DNA from: Microtetraspora glauca | GTDB lineage: Bacteria > Actinomycetota > Actinomycetes > Streptomycetales > Streptomycetaceae | Direction of reading: 5' to 3' | NCBI GenBank assembly: GCA_000721275.1 | Contig: JOFO01000023.1 | Location: 1 to 64,000, forward strand | DNA length: 64,000 bases | Part shown: positions 27,558-36,172 of the stretch, piece after piece | Position numbering within the stretch: the first letter of the stretch is position 1 | Layout of the letters: each line of letters opens with the position of its first letter | Made by a program: the position numbers and the translations under genes | The notes under the pieces: model-generated | Seen by the model: the letters and a program-made list of their open reading frames with translations, nothing else | Databases searched by the model: none | Told to the model about the DNA's origin: nothing

Positions 27558-27615
27558 CGGCAAAGATCTGCCGGTCGAGCCCTTTCCCACCGGCAGATCT
27601 TTGCCGGTGGGAAAG
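27558..27615. promoter_or_regulatory. Pair of 16-bp palindromic operators plus overlapping hairpin, upstream of the oxoamine-synthase operon
   Basis: CGGCA-N6-TGCCG occurs at 27558-27573 and 27591-27606, the two copies being exact inverse complements and 33 bp apart (about three helical turns). The region also folds as a 17-bp hairpin (27559-27575 with 27589-27605). An alternative hairpin CTTTCCCACC/GGTGGGAAAG (27582-27591 with 27606-27615) excludes the first. A TTGACA box follows at 27618-27623, but no clear -10 is seen. The sites fit a double operator; an attenuator is also possible. Confidence 0.6.
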
Positions 27616-27703
27616 CGTTGACACCTCGAACTTCCGGCGGGTTTTCTCGAATCTCCGGGGCGCTTTCCGACCGTCCCGTCGAGAGAGAATCCGGAGATCG
27701 GCG

Positions 27704-28702
27704 TTGCGGGTGTTCACGGACAACGAGAAGACATTCCTGGGAGGCGGCGGCTGGGGCGCCCCGACCGGCGGCCCCGCGGGCGGCGCCCTCCCGGCCGGGG
27801 ACGCGGACGCCGCCCGCGAGGCCGCCGGACGGCCGGACCCCGCCGCCCGCCCCGTCCGGCGCGTCGGCGTGGTCGGCTCGGGCACGATGGGCAGCGGCAT
27901 CGTCGAACTGTGCGCCCTGCGCGGCCTCGACGTCCGGCTCGCGGTGTCCCGGGAGACCTCGCTGGTCTCCGCGCCGCGCCGCCTCGCCGCGTCCCTGGAC
28001 CGGGGCGTGGCCAAGGGCCGGCTCTCCGCGGCGGACCGGGACGCGGCGCTGGCCAGGGTCTCCGTCACCGCCGACCTCGCGGACCTGAGCGACCGCGAGC
28101 TCGTGATCGAGGCCGTCCCGGAGGACGAGCAGCTGAAGCTCGACCTGTTCGCCACGCTCGACAAGGTCGTCGCCGAGGACGCGGTCCTGGCCTCGACGAC
28201 CTCGGCGATCAGCATCACCCGGCTGGCCCGCGCCACGGCGCACCCGGGCCGGCTGATCGGCATCCACTTCTTCAACCCGGTCGTCACGCTGCCCCTGGTG
28301 GAGCTCGTCCCCACGCTGCTCACCGACCCGGACGTGCTCCGGCGCGCGGAGGCCTTCGTCGCCGGGACGCTCGGCAAGGACCCGATCCCCGCCGGGGACC
28401 GCGCCGGTTTCGTGGTCAACGCGCTGCTCGTCCCGTACCTGCTGGCGGCCGTCCGCATGGTCGAGTCGGGGTACGCGTCGGCCGAGCACGTCGACCGCGG
28501 CATGGAACGCGGCTGCGCCCACCCCATGGGCCCGCTGCGGCTGTGCGACCTCATCGGTCTCGACGTCGTCGCGGCGGCGGCCGATTCCCTGTACGCGGAG
28601 TTCAAGGAGCCTCTTTACGCTCCGCCGTCGCTGCTGACGCGCATGGTGCAGTCCGGCCTCCTCGGCAGGAAGTCGGGCCGCGGGTTCTACGCGTACGCGT
28701 AG
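27704..28702 (+). CDS. 3-hydroxyacyl-CoA dehydrogenase family protein
   Basis: A protein of 332 residues from TTG 27704 with GGAG 7 bases upstream (GTG 27710 is an alternative). After a Gly/Ala-rich leader of about 45 residues comes the Rossmann motif RVGVVGSGTMGSGIVELCALRG. Next come the nucleotide-domain block ISITRLARATAHPGRLIGIHFFNPVVTLPLVEL with the catalytic His in GIHFFNP, and the C-terminal dimer domain with NALLVPYLLAAVRMVESGYAS and GPLRLCDLIGLDVV. This is the layout of 3-hydroxybutyryl-CoA dehydrogenase (NAD/NADP). As first gene of the operon it probably sets the oxidation state of the acyl-CoA used by the following synthase. The short glycine-rich N-terminal extension is unusual. 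Confidence 0.88.
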   Translation: MRVFTDNEKTFLGGGGWGAPTGGPAGGALPAGDADAAREAAGRPDPAARPVRRVGVVGSGTMGSGIVELCALRGLDVRLAVSRETSLVSAPRRLAASLDRGVAKGRLSAADRDAALARVSVTADLADLSDRELVIEAVPEDEQLKLDLFATLDKVVAEDAVLASTTSAISITRLARATAHPGRLIGIHFFNPVVTLPLVELVPTLLTDPDVLRRAEAFVAGTLGKDPIPAGDRAGFVVNALLVPYLLAAVRMVESGYASAEHVDRGMERGCAHPMGPLRLCDLIGLDVVAAAADSLYAEFKEPLYAPPSLLTRMVQSGLLGRKSGRGFYAYA

Positions 28703-28833
28703 CCCGGACGAAGGAAAGCGGTCCGGCTCCCGGAGGAGGACGCCGTCCCGTTCGCCGGACAGACCTCCGTCCCTCTCGCCGAAAAACCCTCAGCCCGCTC
28801 GCAGTCCCGTTCACGGATTTCAGGAGCATACGC

Positions 28834-30048
28834 ATGCACGCGTATATGAACATCAAGAAGTCGGCGCGCATCAGCCACGACTTCTGGGAGACCACCACCG
28901 AGGCCGGCATGTTCGACATCGTCGCGGCCGGCCTGGGCGGGGGGCGCCACCGGTCGCTCGCCGACGGGCACGAGTTCGTCAACATGTCCTCGTACTCGTA
29001 CCTCGGCCTGGACACCCATCCGAAGATCGTCCAGGGCGCCGTCGACGCCGTGCTGGCGGAAGGCGCGCTGAACACCTCGACCTCCCGCATGCGGATACGT
29101 TTCGCCGCGCTGCGGGACGCCGAGGACGCCCTGTCGGAGCTGTTCGACGTGGAGGCCGTCACCGTGGCCTCCTGCGCCGCGGCGGCCTGGGCGAGCCTGC
29201 CCCTGCTCGCCTCCGGCCTCCTCACCGGCGGCGAGCCGCCGCTCATGGTCTTCGACAAGAACGCGCACTTCTGCCTCAACGCGATGAAGGCGAACGTCGC
29301 CGACGAGGCCCCCCTCACCACGATCCGGCACAACGACGTCGAGGCCCTGGAAGACCTCTGCAGGAAGCACCCGCAGGTCGCGTACGTCGCCGACGGCGTC
29401 TACAGCACCGGCGGGAAGGCGCCGATCGCCGAACTGCTGCGGCTCCAGGAGAAGTACGGCCTGTTCCTGTTCTTCGACGAGGCGCACGGCATCTCCACCG
29501 TCGGCGAACGCGGCCGGGGCGCCGTCCTGGAGGCCATGGACGGCCGGATCGGCGACCGGACGCTGATCATCACCTCCCTCAACAAGGGCTTCGGCGCCTC
29601 GGGCGGCGCGATCTTCCTCGGCCGCAAGGGGTCGCGCGACCGGCGCGACACCGCCCTGCGCAACGGCGGCCCGCTGATGTGGTCGCAGCGCATCAACACC
29701 GCCGGCCTCGGCGCCGTCCTGGCCTCGGTCGAACTGCACCGCTCGGACGAGCTCCCGGCACTCCAGCGCCGGCTCCAGGCGAACGTCGACCTCTTCGACA
29801 GCCTGCTCCCGACCGGGCTCAGCGGTGACGGACTGCCGATCCGCTTCGTGGACATCGGCTCCGAGGACGCGACCGTCCGCCTCGCCCAGGCGCTGCTGGA
29901 GCGCGGCTACTACGCCTCCCCGATCTTCTTCCCCGTCATCGCCCGCGGGAAGGCCGGCCTGCGGCTGATGCTCCGCGCGAACATGACCACCGCCGAGATC
30001 GAGGACTTCTGCCGGCAGCTGAAGGAACTGCGGGACCGGCATGCCTGA
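28834..30048 (+). CDS. Alpha-oxoamine synthase (AONS/KBL/SPT family)
   Basis: A PLP enzyme of 404 residues joining an amino acid with an acyl-CoA with loss of CO2, giving an alpha-aminoketone. Landmarks: NMSSYSYLGLDTHPKI (50-65), LNTSTSRMRIRF (79-90), DKNAHF with the PLP-stacking His near 145, FFDEAHG (about 213-219) and TSLNKGFGASGG with the Schiff-base Lys near 251. It is not a plain biotin gene: no other bio genes are near and the RIRF/SYSYLGL variants differ from BioF. Context (a carboxylase and a hydroxyacyl dehydrogenase) suggests a special acyl-CoA partner. The start has AGGAG; the exporter gene overlaps its end by 8 bases. Confidence 0.88.
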   Translation: MHAYMNIKKSARISHDFWETTTEAGMFDIVAAGLGGGRHRSLADGHEFVNMSSYSYLGLDTHPKIVQGAVDAVLAEGALNTSTSRMRIRFAALRDAEDALSELFDVEAVTVASCAAAAWASLPLLASGLLTGGEPPLMVFDKNAHFCLNAMKANVADEAPLTTIRHNDVEALEDLCRKHPQVAYVADGVYSTGGKAPIAELLRLQEKYGLFLFFDEAHGISTVGERGRGAVLEAMDGRIGDRTLIITSLNKGFGASGGAIFLGRKGSRDRRDTALRNGGPLMWSQRINTAGLGAVLASVELHRSDELPALQRRLQANVDLFDSLLPTGLSGDGLPIRFVDIGSEDATVRLAQALLERGYYASPIFFPVIARGKAGLRLMLRANMTTAEIEDFCRQLKELRDRHA

Positions 30049-31294
30049 GGACCGCTCCCCCGGCACCCCGCCGCCGGCCGGCGCGCCCGCCGCCCGGCTG
30101 GAGCGCCGCACGATGGCCGTCGGCTGTCTGCTGGTGTTCATGGCGCAGATGGCCACCACCATCTACCTGCCGTCCCTCCCCGCCGTCCAGCACGACCTGG
30201 GCGTCTCCCGCAGCACCGCCGCGCTGTCGGTGTCCCTCTTCGTCATCGGCGCCGCGGCGCCCGTGGTCCTGTGGGGGCGGGCGGCGGACCGGTACGGGCG
30301 CCGCGCCTCGCTGCTCGCGTCGCTCGCGCTGTTCGTCGGCTCCAGCGCCCTGCTGGCCGTGAACTCCTCCGCCGAGGCCCTGCTGGTCCTGCGCTGCGTG
30401 CAGGGCGTCGGCGCCGGCGGCGCCGCCATCATCGCCCGCATCTTCGTCCGCGACCTCGGCGGCGGCGACGCGCTCGCCCGGCGGCTGTCGGTGCTGTCGA
30501 TCGCCTTCGTCACCGCCCTCGGCGGCGGCCAGTTCCTCGGCGGCCTCATCGGCACGTACGCGCACTGGAAGGCGGGTTTCGCCGTGCTGGCCGCGGTCGG
30601 GGCCGTCGGCGCCCTCGGGGCGGCGACGCTGCCGCTGGACCCCGGCCGGGGGCGCGCCGAGCAGGCGAACATGCTGCGGATCTACCTGGGCATCCTGACC
30701 GTTCCGGCGTTCCTGCTGCCCACCGTCGCCGGCGGGCTCGGCTTCGCCACGATCGTCCTCCTCCAGGAGGTCGCGCCGTACGTCTTCCAGGACCAGTTCG
30801 GCCTGGGCGCGGACGCGTACGGGTCGATGGGGCTGCTGTTCGGGCTGGCGTACTTCGCGGGCGCGGTCATGGTGAACCGGCGCGTCGCCACGGCCGGTTC
30901 GGGCCGGCTCATGCGGACCGGCGCCCTGATCATGACCGGTGCCGGCGTGCTCACGGTCGGCCTGTGGCTGCTGCCGTCCGTGCCGCTGCGCGCCGCGCTC
31001 GTGGTGTTCACGGTGCTGTACTGCGCCGTCACCTTCGGGCAGGCGGCGCTGTTCCCGAGCAGCATGGCCGTCGCGGTGAGCGCCGTGAAGGACCACGGCG
31101 CCTACGCCGTCGCGCTGTGCGGGTTCCTGGCCCAGTCGATCGCCGGCGTCGTGGCGACCTTCGCGGCCCTGCTGCACGCCAACCTCGTCTGGGCGGGCGT
31201 CGCCACGGCGCTCAGCGCCCTCGCCTACGTCCTCGTACGCCGTGACGCCTCCGCGCCGCGCACGGCGGCCGTCCCCGACCGCGGCGCGACCTGA
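30041..31294 (+). CDS. MFS exporter, Bcr/CflA type
   Basis: A 417-residue, 12-helix major facilitator. The antiporter motif A appears as LWGRAADRYGRRASLLASLALF after helix 2, and motif C-like LGGGQFLGGLIGTYAHWKAGFAVLAAVGAVGALGAATLPLD in helix 5. The N-terminus is Pro-rich, then AVGCLLVFMAQMATTIYLPSLPAVQHDL, the start typical of the Bcr/CflA drug-export subfamily. Its translation overlaps the oxoamine-synthase gene (start ATG inside the previous coding end). Probably exports the product of the operon and gives self-resistance. Confidence 0.88.
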   Translation: MPEDRSPGTPPPAGAPAARLERRTMAVGCLLVFMAQMATTIYLPSLPAVQHDLGVSRSTAALSVSLFVIGAAAPVVLWGRAADRYGRRASLLASLALFVGSSALLAVNSSAEALLVLRCVQGVGAGGAAIIARIFVRDLGGGDALARRLSVLSIAFVTALGGGQFLGGLIGTYAHWKAGFAVLAAVGAVGALGAATLPLDPGRGRAEQANMLRIYLGILTVPAFLLPTVAGGLGFATIVLLQEVAPYVFQDQFGLGADAYGSMGLLFGLAYFAGAVMVNRRVATAGSGRLMRTGALIMTGAGVLTVGLWLLPSVPLRAALVVFTVLYCAVTFGQAALFPSSMAVAVSAVKDHGAYAVALCGFLAQSIAGVVATFAALLHANLVWAGVATALSALAYVLVRRDASAPRTAAVPDRGAT

Positions 31295-31304
31295 CCAGAG
31301 AACC

Positions 31305-32909
31305 ATGACGATACTTCGCTCCCACATCGACACCTCGTCCGAGGTGTTCCACCGCAACGCCGAGGCGTTCGAGAGCAAGCGGCGGATCATCGCCGACGCG
31401 CGGGCCGCCGCCGTCGCCGGCGGGGACGCCCGCGCGCACCGCCGCCACGCCGAACGCGGCAAACTCACCGCCCGCACGCGGGTCTTCCAGCTGCTCGACC
31501 CCGGCACCCCGTTCCTGGAGGTCGGGCAGCTGGCCGGGCACGACGTCTACGGCGAACCCGTCCCGTCGGCCGCGCTGGTCACCGGGATCGGCGTGGTCGG
31601 CGGCCGGCCGGTGATGGTCTTCGCCAACGACGCGACCGTGAAGGGCGGCACGTACTTCCCGCTCACGGTGCAGAAGCACCTGCGCGCCCAGAAGATCGCC
31701 CGTGAGAACGGCCTGCCCTGCGTCTACCTGGTGGACTCCGGCGGCATCTACCTGCCGCTGCAGGAGGACCTGTTCCCCGACGAGTACCACCTGGGGCGCA
31801 TCTTCCGGAACATCGCCGAGCTGTCGGCGCTCGGACTGCCCCAGATCGCGGCCGTCATGGGCTCGTGCACCGCCGGAGGCGCGTACATCCCCGCGATGTG
31901 CGACGAGGCGGTCATCGTCCGCGGCAACGGCACGATCTTCCTCGGCGGCCCGCAGCTGGTCCGCGCGGCCACCGGCGAGGTCGTCGACGCGGAGACCCTG
32001 GGCGGTGCGGACCTGCACACCCGGGTGACCGGCGTCGCCGACCACCTGGCCGAGAACGACGACCACGCCCTGGAGCTGGTACGGGACATCGTGCGGCGCA
32101 CCGGCCCCGGCACGGTGTCGGCGCCGCCGCGGGCCCCCCGGCCGCCGCTGTACGACCCGGCCGAGCTGCCCGGGATCCTCAGCGCCGACCTGCGCGAGCA
32201 CATCCCCGCCCGCGAGATCCTCGCGCGGCTCCTCGACGGCAGCGAGTTCACCGAGTACCGGGCCCGCTACGGCCCCACCCTGGTCTGCGGCACCGGCCAC
32301 ATCGGCGGCTACCCGGTCGGAGTGGTGATCAACGACGGGGTGCTGTTCCCGGAGAGCGCGCAGAAGGGCGCGAACTTCATCGAGCTGTGCGCCCAGCGCG
32401 GCATCCCGCTGCTGTTCCTGCACAACATCAACGGCTTCATGGTCGGCGCCGAGTACGAGGCCGACGGCATCGCCAAGCACGGCGCGAAGCTCGTCAACGC
32501 CGTCTCGTGCGCCCAGGTGCCGAAGTTCAGCCTGGTGGTCGGCGGCAGCTTCGGGGCGGGCAACTTCGCGATGTGCGGCCGGTCCATGGGCCCCCGGATG
32601 ATGGCCATGTGGCCGAACGCCAAGTCCACCGCCGTCGGCGCGGAGCAGACCGCGACCGTGATGGCGCTGATCCGCGGCGACCAGCTCGCCAAGGAGGGAA
32701 AGACCCTCTCCGCCGAGGAGGAGGAGTCGATCCGGCGCCCCATCATCGAGACGTACGAACGGCAGTCCCATCCGCTGTACTACGCCGCCCGGCTGTGGGT
32801 GGACGCCGTGGTGGACCCGACCGACACCCGTGAATGGCTGACGCTCTGTCTGGCGACCGCCGCGGACGCCCCCCAGCAGGAGACGCGCTTCGGCGTGTTC
32901 AGGATGTGA
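31305..32909 (+). CDS. Acyl-CoA carboxylase beta subunit, methylcrotonyl-CoA type
   Basis: The carboxyltransferase component, 534 residues, moving CO2 from biotin to an acyl-CoA. It has both crotonase-like halves, with KGGTYFPLTVQKHLRAQKIARENGLPCVYLVDSGGIYLPLQ, MGSCTAGGAYIPAMCDE, FLHNINGFMVGAEYEADGIAKHGAKL and GGSFGAGNFAMCGRSMGPRMMAMWPNA. Spacing and text agree with the methylcrotonyl-/geranyl-CoA carboxylase group rather than PccB. The residues after DSGG are IYLPLQ instead of the usual ANLPRQ, which may change the acyl pocket. It pairs with the biotin subunit 8 bases downstream. The start ATG follows CCAGAGAACC. Confidence 0.88.
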   Translation: MTILRSHIDTSSEVFHRNAEAFESKRRIIADARAAAVAGGDARAHRRHAERGKLTARTRVFQLLDPGTPFLEVGQLAGHDVYGEPVPSAALVTGIGVVGGRPVMVFANDATVKGGTYFPLTVQKHLRAQKIARENGLPCVYLVDSGGIYLPLQEDLFPDEYHLGRIFRNIAELSALGLPQIAAVMGSCTAGGAYIPAMCDEAVIVRGNGTIFLGGPQLVRAATGEVVDAETLGGADLHTRVTGVADHLAENDDHALELVRDIVRRTGPGTVSAPPRAPRPPLYDPAELPGILSADLREHIPAREILARLLDGSEFTEYRARYGPTLVCGTGHIGGYPVGVVINDGVLFPESAQKGANFIELCAQRGIPLLFLHNINGFMVGAEYEADGIAKHGAKLVNAVSCAQVPKFSLVVGGSFGAGNFAMCGRSMGPRMMAMWPNAKSTAVGAEQTATVMALIRGDQLAKEGKTLSAEEEESIRRPIIETYERQSHPLYYAARLWVDAVVDPTDTREWLTLCLATAADAPQQETRFGVFRM

Positions 32910-32916
32910 CGACGAC

Positions 32917-34896
32917 ATGCTCAAGCGCCTTTTGATCGCGAACCGCGGCGAGATCGCCCGCCGCATCGCCCGCACCTGCCGCCGCCTCGGCGTCGAGTAC
33001 GTCACCGTGTACTCCGACGCCGACCGGTCCGCGCCCCACCTGGAGGGCGCCGTCGAGTCCGTGCGCCTCGGCCCGGAGGCCGCCGCCGACAGCTACCTGC
33101 ACATCGAGGCGGTCGTCGGTGCGGCGCTCCGGACCGGCTGCGACGCCGTCCACCCCGGCTACGGCTTCCTCTCCGAGAACCCACGGTTCGCGCAGGCGGT
33201 CGCCGACGCCGGCCTGGTCTTCGTCGGCCCGGACGCCGCGATGATCGCCGCCATGGGCGACAAGGCGACCGCCAGGGCCCTCATGGCCGAGGCGGGCGTC
33301 CCCGTCCTCCCCGGCTCCGAGGAGGCCACCGAGTCCGTCGAGCGGCTGGTCGCCGACGCCCGGCGCATCGGCTACCCCGTGATCCTCAAGCCCGTCGCCG
33401 GCGGCGGCGGCAAGGGCATGCGGGTCGTCGAGGCCGAGGCCGGCATGCCGGACGCCGTCGCCGAGGCCGTACGCCTGGGCCGGGCCAACTTCGGCGACGG
33501 GCGGCTCCTCGCCGAGCGCTACGTGTCCCGCCCCCGGCACATCGAGGTCCAGGTCTTCGGCGACGTCCACGGCTCGGTGGTCCACCTCTTCGAGCGCGAG
33601 TGCTCGCTCCAGCGCCGCCACCAGAAGATCGTCGAGGAGGCCCCCGCCGTCGGCCTGGACCCCGCGGTCCGGGCGGCGCTGCTCGACGCGGCGGTCCGGG
33701 GCGCCGAGGCCCTGGGCTACGTCAACGCCGGGACCTTCGAGTTCATCCTCGACACCGACGGCCGCTTCTTCTTCCTGGAGGCCAACACGCGCCTCCAGGT
33801 CGAGCACCCGGTCACCGAGGAGATCACCGGCGTCGACCTCGTGGAATGGCAGCTGCGCGTGGCGGCCGGGGAACGCCTCCCGCTCGCCCAGCACGAGATC
33901 ACCGCCGTCGGGCACGCCGTCGAGTGCCGCGTCTACGCCGAGGACCCGGACGCCGGGTTCCGGCCCGCGCCCGGCCGGGCCGACGTCGTCGCGTGGCCCG
34001 CCGGCGTGCCCGACGTCCGCGTGGAGGCCGCCTTCGACACGTACGGCGACGTCCCCGCGTTCTACGACCCCATGATCGCCAAGCTGATCGCCCGCGGCCC
34101 GGACCGGGCGTCCGCGCTGCGGCGGCTGGCCGGCGCGGCACGCACCACCGCGGTCGTCGGCCTGACCACCAACCTCGGCTTCGTCGCGGACCTGCTCCGC
34201 GACCCGCGGGTCGTCGCGGGACGCCTCGACACCCACCTCGTCGACGCCTTCGTCGCCGAGAACCCGCCCCGCGCCCTGTCCGCCGAGGCCGCCGCCTGCG
34301 CGGCGGCCATGGAGGTCCCGCCGCCCGGCGACCCGGCCGCCTCGCCGTGGACCGGCACCGTCGGGCCCCTCGACCGCCCGTCCCTGGACCCCGACGCGCC
34401 CCTCGGCCGCCTCGTGCTGTGCGACGGCGGCCGGGAACTGGAGGCGCGGCTGACGGGCGTCCGCGACGGCGCGGTGCAGGTCCTGGTCCACGACCGCGCG
34501 TTCCGCGTCACCGTCTCCCACCGCGACGGACTCTTCCGCGGCAGAGTGGCCGACCGCGACTGGGCCGGCCGCCGCACCGCCGACGGCTTCGACCTGGTCC
34601 TCGACGGCCACCGGACGGCCCTGGCCACCCGGACGCACACCGAGAACGACACCGACGCCGCCGACAACACCGTGCGCTCCCCCATGCCCGGCACGGTCGT
34701 CGCCCTCTCCTGCGCGGTGGGCGACCGGGTCGAGAAGGGGGCGGTGCTCATGGTCGTCGAGGCCATGAAGATGGAGAACCGCGTCCTCGCGCCCCTCTCC
34801 GGAGTCGTCGAGGACGTCCGGTGCACCCTGAACGGCACGGTCTCGGCCGACCAGATCCTCGCCGTCGTGACCCCGGACCCGGAGCCCGACTCCTGA
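32917..34896 (+). CDS. Biotin carboxylase/BCCP alpha subunit of acyl-CoA carboxylase
   Basis: A protein of 659 residues. The ATP-grasp biotin carboxylase domain (about 1-445) shows LIANRGEIARRIARTCRRLGV, HPGYGFLSENPRFAQAV, ILKPVAGGGGKGM, ERECSLQRRHQKIVEEAPA, FFFLEANTRLQVEHPVTEEITGVDLVEWQLRVAAGE and YAEDPDAGF. A BT-type middle domain follows, then the biotinyl domain with VVEAMKMENRV, the biotin site being Lys near residue 618. The architecture is that of MccA. Its co-location with the MccB-like gene and the oxoamine synthase suggests it makes a carboxylated branched acyl-CoA for biosynthesis, although plain leucine breakdown cannot be excluded. Confidence 0.9.
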   Translation: MLKRLLIANRGEIARRIARTCRRLGVEYVTVYSDADRSAPHLEGAVESVRLGPEAAADSYLHIEAVVGAALRTGCDAVHPGYGFLSENPRFAQAVADAGLVFVGPDAAMIAAMGDKATARALMAEAGVPVLPGSEEATESVERLVADARRIGYPVILKPVAGGGGKGMRVVEAEAGMPDAVAEAVRLGRANFGDGRLLAERYVSRPRHIEVQVFGDVHGSVVHLFERECSLQRRHQKIVEEAPAVGLDPAVRAALLDAAVRGAEALGYVNAGTFEFILDTDGRFFFLEANTRLQVEHPVTEEITGVDLVEWQLRVAAGERLPLAQHEITAVGHAVECRVYAEDPDAGFRPAPGRADVVAWPAGVPDVRVEAAFDTYGDVPAFYDPMIAKLIARGPDRASALRRLAGAARTTAVVGLTTNLGFVADLLRDPRVVAGRLDTHLVDAFVAENPPRALSAEAAACAAAMEVPPPGDPAASPWTGTVGPLDRPSLDPDAPLGRLVLCDGGRELEARLTGVRDGAVQVLVHDRAFRVTVSHRDGLFRGRVADRDWAGRRTADGFDLVLDGHRTALATRTHTENDTDAADNTVRSPMPGTVVALSCAVGDRVEKGAVLMVVEAMKMENRVLAPLSGVVEDVRCTLNGTVSADQILAVVTPDPEPDS

Positions 34897-34932
34897 CGGG
34901 CGCGGGGCGGGCCGCCGGTAGGGTCCGGCGGT

Positions 34933-35268
34933 ATGACCGTCGCTCGTTCCGTCGCCCTGTTCGCCGTCGCCGCCCTCTTCGAGATCGGCGGGGCCTGGCT
35001 CGTGTGGCAGGGCGTCCGCGAGCACAAGGGGTGGGTCTGGATCGGCGCCGGGGTCATCGCCCTCGGCCTGTACGGCGTGGTGGCGACCTGGCAGCACGAC
35101 GACGACTTCGGGCGCATCCTCGCCGCGTACGGCGGGGTGTTCGTGGCCGGGTCGATCGCCTGGGGCATGGTCGCCGACGGCTACCGCCCCGACCGCTACG
35201 ACGTCATCGGCGCCCTGGTCTGCCTCGCCGGCATGGCCGTCATCATGTACGCCCCGCGCGGCCACTGA
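34933..35268 (+). CDS. YnfA/UPF0060 small membrane protein
   Basis: The product has 111 residues and four membrane helices: [56 protein letters not shown] and [15 protein letters not shown]. The [11 protein letters not shown] and [12 protein letters not shown] blocks are the UPF0060 signature, a family related to small multidrug-resistance transporters but of unproven function. It has its own transcript and ends at a G+C-rich hairpin. Confidence 0.9.
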   Translation: MTVARSVALFAVAALFEIGGAWLVWQGVREHKGWVWIGAGVIALGLYGVVATWQHDDDFGRILAAYGGVFVAGSIAWGMVADGYRPDRYDVIGALVCLAGMAVIMYAPRGH

Positions 35269-35281
35269 GGAGCGCCGGGCC

Positions 35282-35317
35282 GGCCGGGGGCCGGACGGAC
35301 CCGCCCGGCCCCCGGCC
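35282..35317. terminator. Bidirectional terminator hairpin
   Basis: A 13-bp perfect stem GGCCGGGGGCCGG (35282-35294) with its complement (35305-35317), between the YnfA-like gene and the convergent VOC gene. Confidence 0.8.
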
Positions 35318-35325
35318 CGCACCGG

Positions 35326-35715
35326 CTACGACGGCCAGCCGCCGTACGGCACGGTGAGGAGTTCCATGGCGTGGCCCGCCGGATCCATGAAGTACACGCC
35401 ACGGCCGCCGTCGTTGTGGTTGACGGTGCCCGGCTGCTTCCGCTGCGGGTCGGCGTAGTGCTCGATGCCGCGCCCCCTGATCCGCGCGTACGCCGCGTCG
35501 AACTCCTCCTCGGAGACCAGGAACGCGTAGTGCTGGGGGGTGATGCTGTCCGCGGGGACGGTGGCGAAGTCCAGCGTGACGCCGTTGCCGAGGGCGACCG
35601 CGATGAACGGGCCCCATTCGGCGGTGATCTCAAGACCGAGCAGCTCCGCGAAGAACTCCGCGGACTCCCGGTTGTCCCGGGCGTGGACGATCGTGTGATT
35701 GAGCTCGACTGACAA
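35326..35715 (-). CDS. VOC/glyoxalase-family protein
   Basis: The product has 129 residues from a TTG start (MSVELNHTIVHARDN) with GGAGG six bases upstream; a start at 35775 would add an unconserved Arg-rich piece. The vicinal-oxygen-chelate beta-alpha-beta-beta-beta repeats are HTIVHARDNRESAEFFAELLGL and GRGVYFMDPAGHAMELLTVPYGG. His (HTIV), His (QHYAF) and Glu (MELLT) may bind a metal. Members include dioxygenases, fosfomycin or bleomycin resistance proteins and glyoxalases; this one resembles the dioxygenase-like type. The substrate is unknown. Confidence 0.85.
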   Translation of the reverse strand: MSVELNHTIVHARDNRESAEFFAELLGLEITAEWGPFIAVALGNGVTLDFATVPADSITPQHYAFLVSEEEFDAAYARIRGRGIEHYADPQRKQPGTVNHNDGGRGVYFMDPAGHAMELLTVPYGGWPS

Positions 35716-35842
35716 GGAATGCCTCCGACGGCATGTCCCGGCACCTCCATGCCTCACCCAGCCGGTGACCGACACGCGATGCCGCCGTGGACCTTAGCCC
35801 TGTCCGGGCCGGCGGGGCAACGGGGTTGCGGGGGAAGGCCGG

Positions 35843-36073
35843 TCACGTGGTCTTGGACGTGGTCGGGGTCTTGGTCTCCGCGAGGGTGTGGGCGACGAGG
35901 GCGTTGGCGTGGCCGTGACCGAGGGCGTGTTCGGACTTCAGCCAGGACACCAGGTCCATGTGCCGGGTCAGCGGAGAGGTGCGGATGAGGTGCTTCCATT
36001 CGGCGATCGGGCGGCCGTACTTCTTCTCGATGGACGGGAAGTAGCTGGCGGGACCCTTCACGGCGTCGGTCAT
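35843..36073 (-). CDS. DUF4287 small protein
   Basis: The product has 76 residues (MTDAVKGPASYFPSIEKKYGRPIAEWKHLIRTS). The SYFPSIEKKYG...WK start and LVSWLKSEHALGHGHANALVAHTLA are the DUF4287 pattern, seen often as the N-terminal part of DUF5655-type proteins. It is soluble and probably helical. It stands as a single gene next to the CMD-family gene. Function is unknown. Confidence 0.85.
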   Translation of the reverse strand: MTDAVKGPASYFPSIEKKYGRPIAEWKHLIRTSPLTRHMDLVSWLKSEHALGHGHANALVAHTLAETKTPTTSKTT

Positions 36074-36172
36074 GGTGGCCCTCTCTTGGGTGGTTGGCGT
36101 CGCTTCTTATGACCGGCCGTGGGGCGGGGAGTCATCGGTGGCGGGGTGTGGGGCGGGTCACATGGCGGGGGG

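Noticed and set aside
28834..30048. Annotation as biotin synthesis gene bioF
   Set aside because: No other biotin genes are nearby, active-site neighbours differ, and the operon context is a carboxylase plus exporter; alpha-oxoamine synthase is the safer call.
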